The position numbers and the translations under genes are program-made. 64,000 nt of DNA. It comes from Roseobacter sinensis. GTDB taxonomy: Bacteria; Pseudomonadota; Alphaproteobacteria; Rhodobacterales; Rhodobacteraceae. Positions 37,472 through 45,856 of this stretch are shown here, piece after piece. The notes beneath the pieces are model-generated. The model searched no databases. It saw nothing but the letters and a program-made list of their open reading frames with translations, and had not been told where the DNA came from. The stretch is taken from the NCBI RefSeq assembly GCF_025755255.1, contig NZ_JALIEB010000009.1, forward strand, positions 1 to 64,000, in the 5' to 3' direction. How positions within the stretch are numbered: position 1 is the stretch's first letter; every line of letters begins with the position of its first letter.

Positions 37472-39538
37472 CTATTGCGAGCCTGTCCATGCCCCGGAAT
37501 TCAGAGTTTCGATCACATGCGGCAGCTCTTCGGCATCAACCGGATGGGACAGGAAGTAGCCCTGCGCCTGATCGCATTTGTGGTTGCGCAGCCACTCGAA
37601 GTGCTCGCGCGTTTCGACACCCTCGGCAACGATTGTCGCATTGATCTGCTCTGCCAGCGTGAGGATCAGGCTGATGATGGGCCCCGATTTCGGCAGTTGG
37701 GCGATGAAGGACTGGTCGATCTTGAGGCAATTCAGTGGGAAGCGTGAGATGTAGGACAGATTGGAATAGCCGGTGCCGAAGTCGTCGATGGCGATCTGGT
37801 AGCCCATGTCTGAGATCGCTTCCAGCTTCTTGGCGATCAGCTCGTGATCCCCGATCAGCACGTTTTCCGTAATCTCCAACTCGACCTTGCCGCGGGGAAA
37901 ATCGGGATGGCGGGAGAAGGTTTCGAGTGATTTGAGAAGCCGGTTGTCCTCGAACTGACGTGGCGAGATGTTCAGCGAGATCTGAATATCCCGCCCCTCT
38001 TGATGCAAGGAGATCGCCTTCATGCAGGCCATTTCGAGGATCAGCTGCCCCAGATCCTCGATCATGCCGGTTTCTTCGCAGATGGAGATGAATTCGGCCG
38101 GCATGATCAGTCCGCGCTTGGGATGCTCCCATCGCACAAGGGCTTCGACGGAAATGACCGTGCCTGTCTTGAAGCAGAAGCGGGGCTGGAAATGCAGCGT
38201 GAATTCGCGGTTCTCGATGGCGCGTTTGAGTTCGACCTCGACCAGATCGCGTGCCTTGGCCAGCGCACCCATCTCGGCGCTGAAGAAGGTGACGCGGTTC
38301 CGGCCGGCCTGCTTCGAGGTGTAGAGCGCGATGTCAGCCTCGCGCATGACAGCCGTGAAATGCGCGTTATCGGGGACAAAGGTGGCAACGCCCATGGAGA
38401 CCGTCGCGCTGACCCGCGTGGCGTCATGGGTGATCGGCTCTGCAATGATCTTCAGCAGTTTTTCGAGTTTGGCCTCGAGATCCGCCGCGGATGAAACGTC
38501 TTCGAAGACCACGACGAATTCGTCTCCGCCAAGGCGGACAAAGGTGTCGGTGCGTCGGATCGAGGCGTTGACCCGGGCTGCGATCTCTTTCAGAACCACA
38601 TCGCCCATCTCGTGACCCAGCCGATCGTTGATCTGCTTGAAGCGGTCGACGTCGAAACAGAGCAGCGCGCAGTGTTTGGACTGATAACGCCCGAGCGTCG
38701 ACATGTACTGCTGAAGGTAGGAGCGGTTGTAACAGCCCGTGAGCTGGTCGCGGTCAGCGAGGTAGCGTGCCTTGTCGCGCGCGATCTTCAGCTCGCTCAC
38801 GTCGATTGCCGTCACAAGGATTGCAGGGTTGCCGGTGACGGCATCGGAGCATTGCTTGACCGTCAGGTCATGCCATCGTGGACCTGCGCCGGTGTTGACC
38901 TTGGCGACCATGCGATATTCGCCCAAGGCTTCAAGCTCATGCATGAGACGGTCGTGGTCTGCCGGGTCGACGAACTTCTCGGCGATGGTCTGCAAAGCAT
39001 GGGTCGCCGCATTGCGGGCCGCGGGGTTCAGATAGACAGGAGCGCCACCAGCCTCGTGCAGCGCGATCATCACATCGGTATGCAGAAGCGCTTCGGCGCT
39101 GCGCAGGTTGTCCGGCTCATTCTCCGCGTCGCCCGCAGCCTCGCATTGCATGGCCATACGCCCGTCCGGAAGCCGGTAGCCGCGGTAGACAACCATGATG
39201 CTGGTGGGGCGGCCGTTGGGGTAGAGCGTCCACATCTCGCTGAACGTCGCGTCGCGCTCGATGAAGTCGAGCTGATACTGCTTGAGACGTTTCGACACAG
39301 TCGGCGACATGTCGGTCCCGAGATCGCGGCGGCGCAAGTCCTCTTCGTTTTCGGCCTGCCACAGCTCGCAAGCCGCGGCGTTTGCATGGGTAATGCGCGC
39401 GTTGTCAACGTCGTAGATCCAGACAGCCGTCTTCAGGCGGTTCACGGGAACCGCTGCTTCGGTGCTCTGCTCGGGCGATGCCTGTGCGATTGATCGCGCC
39501 GCTACCGCCGAGCCGTCTGCTATCTTTTCGTTGCGCAT
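37472..39538 (-). CDS. PAS-PAS-GGDEF-EAL cyclic di-GMP protein
   Basis: A 688-residue cytoplasmic signalling protein. Two PAS-like sensor segments occupy about residues 30-260 (KTAVWIYDVDNARITHANAA; ALLHTDVMIALHEAGGAPVY). The diguanylate cyclase domain has an intact RLGGDEFVVVF (about residue 335), and the inhibitory I-site RxxD is present as RRTD five residues upstream. The phosphodiesterase domain keeps VISVEALVRWEHP (EAL, about residue 463), ISLNISPRQF, AIDDFGTGYSNLSYI and AEGVETREHF. Both activities may be functional. No transmembrane helices. It is 26 bp downstream of the GST gene on the same strand. I start at ATG 39538 (MRNEKIADG); the open frame upstream is not gene-like. Confidence 0.93.
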   Translation of the reverse strand: MRNEKIADGSAVAARSIAQASPEQSTEAAVPVNRLKTAVWIYDVDNARITHANAAACELWQAENEEDLRRRDLGTDMSPTVSKRLKQYQLDFIERDATFSEMWTLYPNGRPTSIMVVYRGYRLPDGRMAMQCEAAGDAENEPDNLRSAEALLHTDVMIALHEAGGAPVYLNPAARNAATHALQTIAEKFVDPADHDRLMHELEALGEYRMVAKVNTGAGPRWHDLTVKQCSDAVTGNPAILVTAIDVSELKIARDKARYLADRDQLTGCYNRSYLQQYMSTLGRYQSKHCALLCFDVDRFKQINDRLGHEMGDVVLKEIAARVNASIRRTDTFVRLGGDEFVVVFEDVSSAADLEAKLEKLLKIIAEPITHDATRVSATVSMGVATFVPDNAHFTAVMREADIALYTSKQAGRNRVTFFSAEMGALAKARDLVEVELKRAIENREFTLHFQPRFCFKTGTVISVEALVRWEHPKRGLIMPAEFISICEETGMIEDLGQLILEMACMKAISLHQEGRDIQISLNISPRQFEDNRLLKSLETFSRHPDFPRGKVELEITENVLIGDHELIAKKLEAISDMGYQIAIDDFGTGYSNLSYISRFPLNCLKIDQSFIAQLPKSGPIISLILTLAEQINATIVAEGVETREHFEWLRNHKCDQAQGYFLSHPVDAEELPHVIETLNSGAWTGSQ

Positions 39539-39564
39539 GACCGACTGCCCCGATTTCTGGTGCC

Positions 39565-40197
39565 TCAGGCCGCCTGACTTCGTGCCCGGCCCAGGTCGCT
39601 CAGCGGGCGGAACCCTTCGGTTTGAGACACCGCCTCGACCCAGCGGGCCACGGCAGGATAGTCCGCCATGGACAGGCCGGCCTCTTCCAGCACATGCACA
39701 TATCCGAAGGTTGCGATGTCGGCGACTGAATAGCCAGAGCTGAGCATGAAATCGCGATGTTCCAGATGAGCATCGAGACGCGACAGCCCGGTGTCGGCGG
39801 CGGCCTGCCATGCTTTGATGTCATCGGCACGTGCCTCGCGCTGCTCCGGCAGGATGGTGGTGAAGAACCGCGCGGGCGAGATGAACGGCTCCAGCTTCGA
39901 CTGTTCGAAATACATCCACTGCAGCGCCTCGGCGCGCCCTTCTCGGGTGGCCGGCATCAGATGGCTGTATTCGGCCAGATACCACAGCATCGCATTGCTC
40001 TCTCCGATCCCATGGCCCGTTTCGGTCACAAGATGTGGAACAACACCAAGCGGGCTGATGCTGAGATACTCAGGCGATTTCTGTTCACCCTTGAGCACGT
40101 CGATCAGGACAAGCTCGAACGGGATCTCAAGTTGATGCATTGCGAGCCAGGGTTTGAAACAGTTCCCGGACCCAAGACAGGCGTAGAGTTTCGTCAT
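39565..40197 (-). CDS. Glutathione S-transferase family protein
   Basis: A 210-residue GST. The N-terminal thioredoxin-like half starts MTKLYACLGSGNCFKPWLAM, with the catalytic-position Ser/Cys in GSGNCFK and the glutathione site LGVVPHLVTETGHGIGESNAMLWYL (cis-Pro VPHL, ES turn). The C-terminal helical half includes YSVADIATFGYVHVLEEAG, the usual N-capping box. Substrate unknown. It precedes the GGDEF-EAL gene in a likely two-gene transcript. Confidence 0.9.
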   Translation of the reverse strand: MTKLYACLGSGNCFKPWLAMHQLEIPFELVLIDVLKGEQKSPEYLSISPLGVVPHLVTETGHGIGESNAMLWYLAEYSHLMPATREGRAEALQWMYFEQSKLEPFISPARFFTTILPEQREARADDIKAWQAAADTGLSRLDAHLEHRDFMLSSGYSVADIATFGYVHVLEEAGLSMADYPAVARWVEAVSQTEGFRPLSDLGRARSQAA

Positions 40198-40599
40198 GAC
40201 ACTCCCCTTCCAGCTTCAGGACTGGGACCTCGTTAAGAACTCGCCGTTAATGGCGTCTGAATTTCGGCGCCAAACGAATGTCGAATGCATTTCAAATTGC
40301 GGAGGTTCAGGGCTGCCCGTCGTCCCGGACCGGAAATCGCTGAAAAAATATGCAGCCTCTCTGGGCGATCTTGTGTCAGCGATGTGGCGGGCAGTCACTG
40401 GACCTGACGCTAGGTCATTGAAATTAGAGGTTTTCAAAAATCTTCATAAATAGGTTAACCAATTTTTCTAAAATTGGCTGCTAACCATTAACGGAATTTT
40501 AAGGCCTGATTTCTAATTTTCATTTGGTTAACAAAAGGTTAATGGTCTATGCGGGGTTCCATTCTGCTAGTCCACACTCACTAATCAAAGCGAGACGAT
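40198..40599. promoter_or_regulatory. AT-rich intergenic region with control elements for nrdJ and the GST
   Basis: A 402-bp gap between a divergent pair. The right half (about 40440-40560) is strikingly AT-rich for this genome. It contains GGTTAA-type repeats, an eight-base hairpin CCAATTTT / AAAATTGG (40459-40477) and a CtrA-type box described separately. Nothing gene-like was found in the left half (40198-40440). Confidence 0.6.
40528..40542 (+). promoter_or_regulatory. CtrA-type binding site (TTAA-N7-TTAA)
   Basis: TTAA-CAAAAGG-TTAA matches the alphaproteobacterial CtrA consensus TTAA-N7-TTAA with the exact spacer. It is 58 bp upstream of the class II ribonucleotide reductase start, a position compatible with overlapping the promoter -35 region. 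CtrA regulation of nucleotide reduction would fit cell-cycle control; no experimental support is available here. Confidence 0.55.
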
Positions 40600-42324
40600 A
40601 TGTTAAGTTACCCTGAATCTATCCTGTCGCCTGCATCTTTTGACCAGCCGATCTCCGAGCAGATCTGGCGCTCGAAGTATCAATACGTGACCGGGGGGCG
40701 CGAACGTGACGTGACCGTGAACGATACATGGCGCCGGGTGGCGAACAGCCTGGCCCAGGCCGAAAAACCCGCGGACCGCCAGAACGTGTCGCTGGCGTTC
40801 TATGAGGCGATGGAGGGCTTCAAGCTGTTGCCGGCCGGCCGGATCCTGGCCGGAACCGGAACCCATCGCAATGTGACGCTCGCGAATACCTTTGTGATGC
40901 AGTCGATCCCGGATTCAGTCGAAGGCATCATGGATACGGTCAAGGATGCGGCGCTGACCATGCAGATGGGAGGCGGCATCGGCTTTGACTTCTCGACGAT
41001 CCGGCCCAAGGGGACTTTGGTGCAGGGGCTCGATTGTCCTGCCGCCGGTCCGCTGCCCGCGATGGACATCTGCAACACGGTCTGCGGCATGCTCGTCACC
41101 GGGATGGGCCGCGGGGCGATGATGGCGACGATGCGGGTCGATCACCCTGACATCGAAGCCTTTATTGAAGCCAAGGCGAACCCGCTGCGGCTGCGGAACT
41201 TCAACACCTCGGTGATGATCACGGACAAGTTCATGGCGGCCGTCGAGGCCAATGCGGATTGGGACTTGATCTGGGAGGATCAGGTGATACGGACCGTCAA
41301 GGCCCGCGAGATCTGGGAAAAGATCATGTGGCGGACCTACAGCGCGGCCGAGCCCGGCGTGCTCTTCATCGACCGGATCAACGAGGCCAATCCGCTGGGC
41401 TACCTCGAGACGCTGGCGGCCACGAACTCCTGCGCGGAACAGCCCTTGCCTCCCAATGGCACCTGTCCGCTCGCCTCGATCAATCTGGCGCGGCTGGTGA
41501 GCGACCCCTTCGGCCCGAATGCCCGCCTTGACGATGCGCAGTTGCGGCGTCTTGTGGGTGTTGCGGTCCGGATGCTGGACAACGCGATCGACGTGTCGCG
41601 TTTTGCAGTCGAGGCACAGCGGCGCGAGGCGCTGGCCAAGCGGCGGATCGGGGTCGGGGTGACCGGGGTCGCCGATGCGCTGATCATGCTGGGCGTCCGC
41701 TATGGAACGCCGACAGCTGTGCGGGTGGTCGGCGGCTGGCTTCAGACGATCCAGAACGCGGCCTATCTCGCATCGGCGGAACTGGCAGCCGTACGGGGTG
41801 CATTCCCCCTCTATGACGCGGAGAAGCACATGCAGGGCCGGGGGATCCAATCGCTCGATGTCGAGGTGCAGGCCGCGATCCGCAAACACGGTCTCCGCAA
41901 CGGCGTGCTGACGACCATCGCACCCACGGGCACCACATCGATGTTCGGCGGCAACGTCTCCTCGGGCATCGAGCCGGTCTTTGCCACCTCATACACGCGG
42001 AAAATCACCCGCCCGGACGGCACGAAGGCGGAGGAGCTTGTGCAGGACTACGCAGTCTGGCTCTACTACCAGATGTTTGGTGAGGATGCGTCGCTGACCG
42101 ATGCCTTTGTCACCGCGCAGGACCTGCGCCCGGCAGATCACGTCCGCATGCAGGCCGTCGCGCAGCGCTGGGTCGACAGCGGCATCTCCAAGACCGTGAA
42201 CTGCCCCGAGGATATCCCGTTTTCGGTTTTCGAGGATGTTTACCGGCAAGCCTTCGAGGCTGGCTGCAAGGGCTGTACCACCTACCGGCCCAACCCGGTC
42301 ACGGGCTCGGTGCTCTCGGCATGA
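40600..42324 (+). CDS. nrdJ: Adenosylcobalamin-dependent ribonucleotide reductase (class II), compact form
   Basis: A 574-residue class II ribonucleotide reductase. The barrel motifs TMQMGGGIGFDFSTIRPKG and RGAMMATMRVDHPDIEAFIE are clear. The radical site is NSCAE: Asn276, Cys278 and Glu280, with a second family cysteine at Cys289 (GTCPLASINLA). The family cysteine expected in the NCFV position is Thr97 (LANTFVMQ). The C-terminus is short and ends in GCKGCTTYRPNPVTG with a CxxC; no TSCPD-like tail follows. No ATP-cone is present. It converts ribonucleotides to deoxyribonucleotides with B12, without oxygen. The next gene overlaps its stop. Confidence 0.9.
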   Translation: MLSYPESILSPASFDQPISEQIWRSKYQYVTGGRERDVTVNDTWRRVANSLAQAEKPADRQNVSLAFYEAMEGFKLLPAGRILAGTGTHRNVTLANTFVMQSIPDSVEGIMDTVKDAALTMQMGGGIGFDFSTIRPKGTLVQGLDCPAAGPLPAMDICNTVCGMLVTGMGRGAMMATMRVDHPDIEAFIEAKANPLRLRNFNTSVMITDKFMAAVEANADWDLIWEDQVIRTVKAREIWEKIMWRTYSAAEPGVLFIDRINEANPLGYLETLAATNSCAEQPLPPNGTCPLASINLARLVSDPFGPNARLDDAQLRRLVGVAVRMLDNAIDVSRFAVEAQRREALAKRRIGVGVTGVADALIMLGVRYGTPTAVRVVGGWLQTIQNAAYLASAELAAVRGAFPLYDAEKHMQGRGIQSLDVEVQAAIRKHGLRNGVLTTIAPTGTTSMFGGNVSSGIEPVFATSYTRKITRPDGTKAEELVQDYAVWLYYQMFGEDASLTDAFVTAQDLRPADHVRMQAVAQRWVDSGISKTVNCPEDIPFSVFEDVYRQAFEAGCKGCTTYRPNPVTGSVLSA

Positions 42325-42626
42325 TCCTGGGCGCACCTCTCACCCGGCTGTCGCGCTTCTTCCGGAAGCGCGACCCGGGTCGCGACGCTGCACGCGCGCA
42401 GGGCCGCGCAAGCCTGGAGGCAGCGGTCCCGCTGCGGCCCGCGGCGCCTTGGGACCCCACGCACCGCCACCGTAAGGGGGGGCTCTATCGGGTGCTGGCC
42501 CAAGGGATCCTCGAGGCGGACCGCCGCGCAGCGGTGATCTACGACGACGCCGAGGGCACAATATGGATACGGCCTGCGGAGGAGTTCAACGATGGCCGGT
42601 TCGAATTGCTGCCGGTGCAAGACTGA
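42321..42626 (+). CDS. DUF1653-like small protein
   Basis: A 101-residue protein. After an arginine-rich N-terminal half (LTRLSRFFRKRDPGRD) comes HRKGGLYRVLAQGILEADRR and AAVIYDDAEGTIWIRPAEEF, which resembles the DUF1653 fold (KGxxYRVL ... VxYxxxxGxxWxRPxxxF). ATGA overlap with nrdJ means translational coupling. DUF1653 proteins have no established function; a link to ribonucleotide reductase is only positional. Confidence 0.75.
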   Translation: MILGAPLTRLSRFFRKRDPGRDAARAQGRASLEAAVPLRPAAPWDPTHRHRKGGLYRVLAQGILEADRRAAVIYDDAEGTIWIRPAEEFNDGRFELLPVQD

Positions 42627-42769
42627 TCCTGGGAACGGGTCGCAGGCGCCCGGGCAATGAAGCCAAGGCCGTCAAAAAGATCTGGCCGCTCGCCGGCGAG
42701 ACAACGGCCGCAGACCTGGAAAACCGAAGCACTAGACTGTCTGCATGGATGTATTGGCTGGGTGATCAA

Positions 42770-42843
42770 TGGAGGCGAGTACCGGAATCGAACCGGTGTA
42801 CACGGATTTGCAATCCGCTGCGTCACCACTCCGCCAACTCGCC
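42770..42843 (-). tRNA. tRNA-Cys (GCA)
   Basis: A complete 74-nt tRNA on the minus strand, including an encoded CCA. The acceptor stem GGCGAGT pairs with ACTCGCC, followed by discriminator U73, a cysteine identity element. The anticodon loop reads GATTGCAAATC, giving anticodon GCA. The T-arm CACCGGTTCGATTCCGGTA is perfect. No obvious partner tRNA adjoins. The flanking gaps (42627-42769 and 42844-42989) hold no other gene I can support. Confidence 0.97.
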
Positions 42844-42989
42844 TCACATGGTGTGCGCGCAGTGCTATCCCATTCGTCAGGGTGCCGCAAGTGTCACAAA
42901 CCGGCAAAATCGCACGCATGAGCGTTGCCGCAAGGCCGCGAATATGGCACATCTGCGAGGGAGTTAACTGAACGGACGAGTTTAGCCGG

Positions 42990-43643
42990 ATGATCGATTT
43001 CGCCACCCGCCGCACCATGATGGTCGACACGCAGGTCAGACCGTCGGATGTGACCAAGTTTCCGATCATCGATGCGATGCTGAGTGTCCCGCGTGAAACC
43101 TTCGTCCCGGCGGCGCAGCGCGAGGCGGCCTATATGGGCGAAAATCTGGACCTTGGCGGCGGCCGGGTCATCCTCGAGCCGCGGACCTTGGCGAAGATGC
43201 TCGATGCGCTCGACATCTCCAACGACGAATTGGTTTTGGATGTGGGCGCGGCACTCGGCTACTCCTCGGCCGTGATTGCGCATATGGCCGAGGCCGTTGT
43301 CGCTGTCGAGCAGGACGAGGAGATGGCGCAGGAGGCGCAGGACGCGCTGGCCGAGGCCGGTGCGGACAATGTGATTGTGCATGTCGGGCCGCTGGCGGAC
43401 GGAGCGGCGCAGCACGGCCCTTACGATGTGGTCATCGTTCAAGGCGCGGTGGAAGAGCTGCCGGCTGCGCTCGCCGAGCAGGTGAAGGAGGGCGGGCGGA
43501 TCGCCTGCCTCTTCATGGATGGTCCGCTTGGGGAAGTGCGTATCGGACGCAAAACCGCCGGGACGCTGTCGTGGCGCATGTCGTTCAATGCCGGGGCGCC
43601 CGTGCTGCCGGGATTTGCCAAGGAAGATGTTTTCGAATTCTAA
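42990..43643 (+). CDS. pcm: Protein-L-isoaspartate O-methyltransferase family protein
   Basis: A 217-residue SAM-dependent methyltransferase related to PIMT. It starts MIDFATRRTMMVDTQVRPSD, with VPRETFVPAAQREAAYMGEN and the SAM motif I LVLDVGAALGYSSAVIAHMA, then VVAVEQDEEMA and YDVVIVQGAVEELP. It repairs isoaspartate in the classical family; this alphaproteobacterial type (upstream of tolC) is divergent in motif I and may act on another target. The tRNA-Cys gene is 146 bp upstream on the other strand. Confidence 0.87.
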   Translation: MIDFATRRTMMVDTQVRPSDVTKFPIIDAMLSVPRETFVPAAQREAAYMGENLDLGGGRVILEPRTLAKMLDALDISNDELVLDVGAALGYSSAVIAHMAEAVVAVEQDEEMAQEAQDALAEAGADNVIVHVGPLADGAAQHGPYDVVIVQGAVEELPAALAEQVKEGGRIACLFMDGPLGEVRIGRKTAGTLSWRMSFNAGAPVLPGFAKEDVFEF

Positions 43644-43689
43644 TTCACTCAGGGGCCCGGGCAGGGCAGACACAGGAAGAGGCATAACA

Positions 43690-45132
43690 ATGTCCCAAAC
43701 AAAGACAACCAAACGGCTGGTGTTCTGGTGCCGCAGTCTCGCCAGATCGGCGGGTGTCCTGGCCGTTCTGGCAGCGCCGGTGGCAAAGGCCGAAACTCTC
43801 GCCGATGCGCTGGTCGCAGCCTATAAGACCAGCGGCCTGCTCGAACAGAACCGCGCCTTGTTGCGGGCGGCCGACGAGGATGTGGCGACCGCGGTTGCGG
43901 CACTGCGTCCCATTCTGAACTACAGTGCCAGTCTGACCCGCGACTTCGGCGATAGCCGATCGTTCACGACCTTGGGTGGCCAAACGGTGAACAACCTCGA
44001 AGCAAGCAACGGCACGATTGGCCTGGCCGCCTCGCTGCTGCTCTACGATGGCGGGGCCACGTCGCTGGGTGTCGATGCGGCGAAGGAAACCGTACTGGCC
44101 ACGCGCCAGCAGCTGATCAGCTTGGAGCAGACGGTCCTGTTGCGGGCGGTCTCGGCCTATCTGAACGTGATCGCGGCGCGCGAATTCGTCTCGCTGCGTC
44201 AGAACAACCTGCGGCTTCTGACCCAGGAATTGCGCGCCGCACAGGACCGCTTCGAGGTCGGTGAGGTCACGCGGACCGACGTGGCTCAGGCCGAGGCCAG
44301 CTTGGCCGAAGCGCGCAGCGGTCTCGCCACCGCGCAGGGTGACTTGCTGCAAGCGGAAGAAGAGTATCGCAACGTGGTCGGCAATGCGCCCGGCAACCTG
44401 TCTGCGCCGCCGTCCCTGCCGCGCCTCGAGACCAACGTGGAAACCGCGCGCGCCCGCGCGATCCAGACCCATCCCGACCTGCGCGCGGCCCAGCATCTGG
44501 TGGCGGTCGCCGAGCTCAACATCATGCGTGCCGAGGCGGCTTTGAAGCCCTCGGTGTCTGCCGTCGGCTCGCTTGGATACACCGAAAATTTCGGCAACAG
44601 CAACTTCACCCGGTCCGGACAGATCGGCGTCGAGTTGGGTGGGCCGATCTATCGCGGCGGCGGTCTTTCCGCAGCCATCCGCTCGGCCATCGCGTCGCGA
44701 GATGCGCAACGCGGCAACCTCATCGAGGTGCGCAAGCAGGTCTCGCAGGATGTAGGTTCGGCCTATGCGTCCCTTGCCGCACAACGCGCAAGCCTTCAGT
44801 CAAGCGAAGAGCGCATCAGGGCCGCGCGGATCGCCTTCGAAGGGGTCCGGGAAGAGGCGACGCTGGGCGCGCGTACCACGCTCGACGTGCTCGATGCCGA
44901 ACAGGAGCTTCTCGATGCGGAAACCTCCCGCATCTCGGACCAGGCAAACCTCTATGTGGCCGCCTACGCGGTGCTGCAAGCCACCGGTCGGCTCACCGCC
45001 CAGGATCTGTCGCTGGGGGTGCAGCAGTACGACCCCAACGCCTACTACGATCTGGTGAAGGATGCGCCGGTGCCGTCTTCGACCCAAGGTCAGAAGCTCG
45101 ATCGCGTTTTGCGCGCCCTGCAAAAGCAATGA
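43690..45132 (+). CDS. tolC: TolC family outer-membrane efflux/secretion channel
   Basis: A 480-residue TolC-type protein. I start at ATG 43690 (AGGAAGAGG upstream), giving a signal peptide that ends VAKAE just before TLADALVAAYKTSG. Two OEP repeats are visible: N-terminal TLADALVAAYKTSGLLEQNR ... NYSASLTRDF and C-terminal FGNSNFTRSGQIGVELGGPI ... ARTTLDVLDAEQELLDAETS. It forms the outer-membrane/periplasmic duct for type I secretion or RND efflux; no inner-membrane partner is adjacent. Co-directional with pcm and the PopZ-like gene. Confidence 0.93.
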   Translation: MSQTKTTKRLVFWCRSLARSAGVLAVLAAPVAKAETLADALVAAYKTSGLLEQNRALLRAADEDVATAVAALRPILNYSASLTRDFGDSRSFTTLGGQTVNNLEASNGTIGLAASLLLYDGGATSLGVDAAKETVLATRQQLISLEQTVLLRAVSAYLNVIAAREFVSLRQNNLRLLTQELRAAQDRFEVGEVTRTDVAQAEASLAEARSGLATAQGDLLQAEEEYRNVVGNAPGNLSAPPSLPRLETNVETARARAIQTHPDLRAAQHLVAVAELNIMRAEAALKPSVSAVGSLGYTENFGNSNFTRSGQIGVELGGPIYRGGGLSAAIRSAIASRDAQRGNLIEVRKQVSQDVGSAYASLAAQRASLQSSEERIRAARIAFEGVREEATLGARTTLDVLDAEQELLDAETSRISDQANLYVAAYAVLQATGRLTAQDLSLGVQQYDPNAYYDLVKDAPVPSSTQGQKLDRVLRALQKQ

Positions 45133-45201
45133 CGGTACCGATGACCCATTGTTTGCGTGTTGTGCTGGGGGTAAGGTGATGCCGTGTGAGGGTAGGGTGT
45201 C

Positions 45202-45831
45202 ATGTCAAAACCGGCCAAAACCCTGGACGCGGAGGATGTCCTGTCGTCCGTCCGCCGTCTGGTGAGCGACAACAAGTCAGATCATGGAGCGCGTCCCTCT
45301 CAGGGGGCTTCGGATCGCTTGGTTCTGTCGCCGCAGCAGCGTGTTTCCGACAAGGACACCTTGAAGCTGCGGCCTGCCGATGCCGTTTACGTTCCTGTGG
45401 CAGAGCCGCAGAGCAGCGGCGCGGCGGGTGGTGGCTCCAAGGAGCGGTCGGCATTCGGTCTCGATGAGCTGTCGGCGAAGATCGCGGCGCTCGAGACGGA
45501 AATCGCCAAGACGGCTGACCAATGGGAGCCGGACGGCGACGGCAATGACGACTATGCCGGCACCCCGTCGTCGGGCATGGCCTGGCCCGAGACGGACGAG
45601 TTGGACATCGCCGACAATCAGTCTGATCCCGAGACGGGGGAGACGGCCGCTCCGGCAGTTGTGCGTCCGGGCGAAGAGCCGGTCCTCGACGAGGCCGCGC
45701 TGCGTGAGCTGGTGGCTGAAATCCTGCGCGCCGAGCTTCAGGGCCCCCTGGGTGAGCGGATCACACGGAATGTGCGCAAGCTGGTGCACCGCGAAATCCA
45801 CCGCGCTTTGGCGGCCCGCGATCTCAACTGA
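45202..45831 (+). CDS. PopZ-like (DUF2497-type) polar organising protein candidate
   Basis: A 209-residue acidic protein. The N-terminal helix AEDVLSSVRRLVSDN aligns with the PopZ opening EEILASIRRIISED. The middle 120 residues are low-complexity, rich in D, E, P, G and S, like the disordered PopZ linker. The C-terminus LRELVAEILRAELQGPLGER and NVRKLVHREIHRALAAR aligns with the PopZ oligomerisation helices (LEDVVRELLRPLLKEWLD ... VETKVEEEVQRI). In Caulobacter PopZ condenses at the cell pole and tethers ParB-parS. Genes pcm-tolC upstream are the conserved neighbours of popZ in other alphaproteobacteria. The residue-level match is my reading by eye, not an alignment score. Confidence 0.65.
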   Translation: MSKPAKTLDAEDVLSSVRRLVSDNKSDHGARPSQGASDRLVLSPQQRVSDKDTLKLRPADAVYVPVAEPQSSGAAGGGSKERSAFGLDELSAKIAALETEIAKTADQWEPDGDGNDDYAGTPSSGMAWPETDELDIADNQSDPETGETAAPAVVRPGEEPVLDEAALRELVAEILRAELQGPLGERITRNVRKLVHREIHRALAARDLN

Positions 45832-45856
45832 TTTTGCTGCACCCGGCGGCGCGGGA

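Noticed and set aside
40216-40437. Short open frames in the intergenic region upstream of nrdJ
   Set aside because: No ribosome-binding site, no conserved motif, and the region looks regulatory.
45133-45201. Cobalamin riboswitch linked with cobQ or nrdJ
   Set aside because: No B12-box (GCCACTG-like) was found by eye near cobQ or nrdJ, and nrdJ, which needs B12, would not be expected to be shut off by it.
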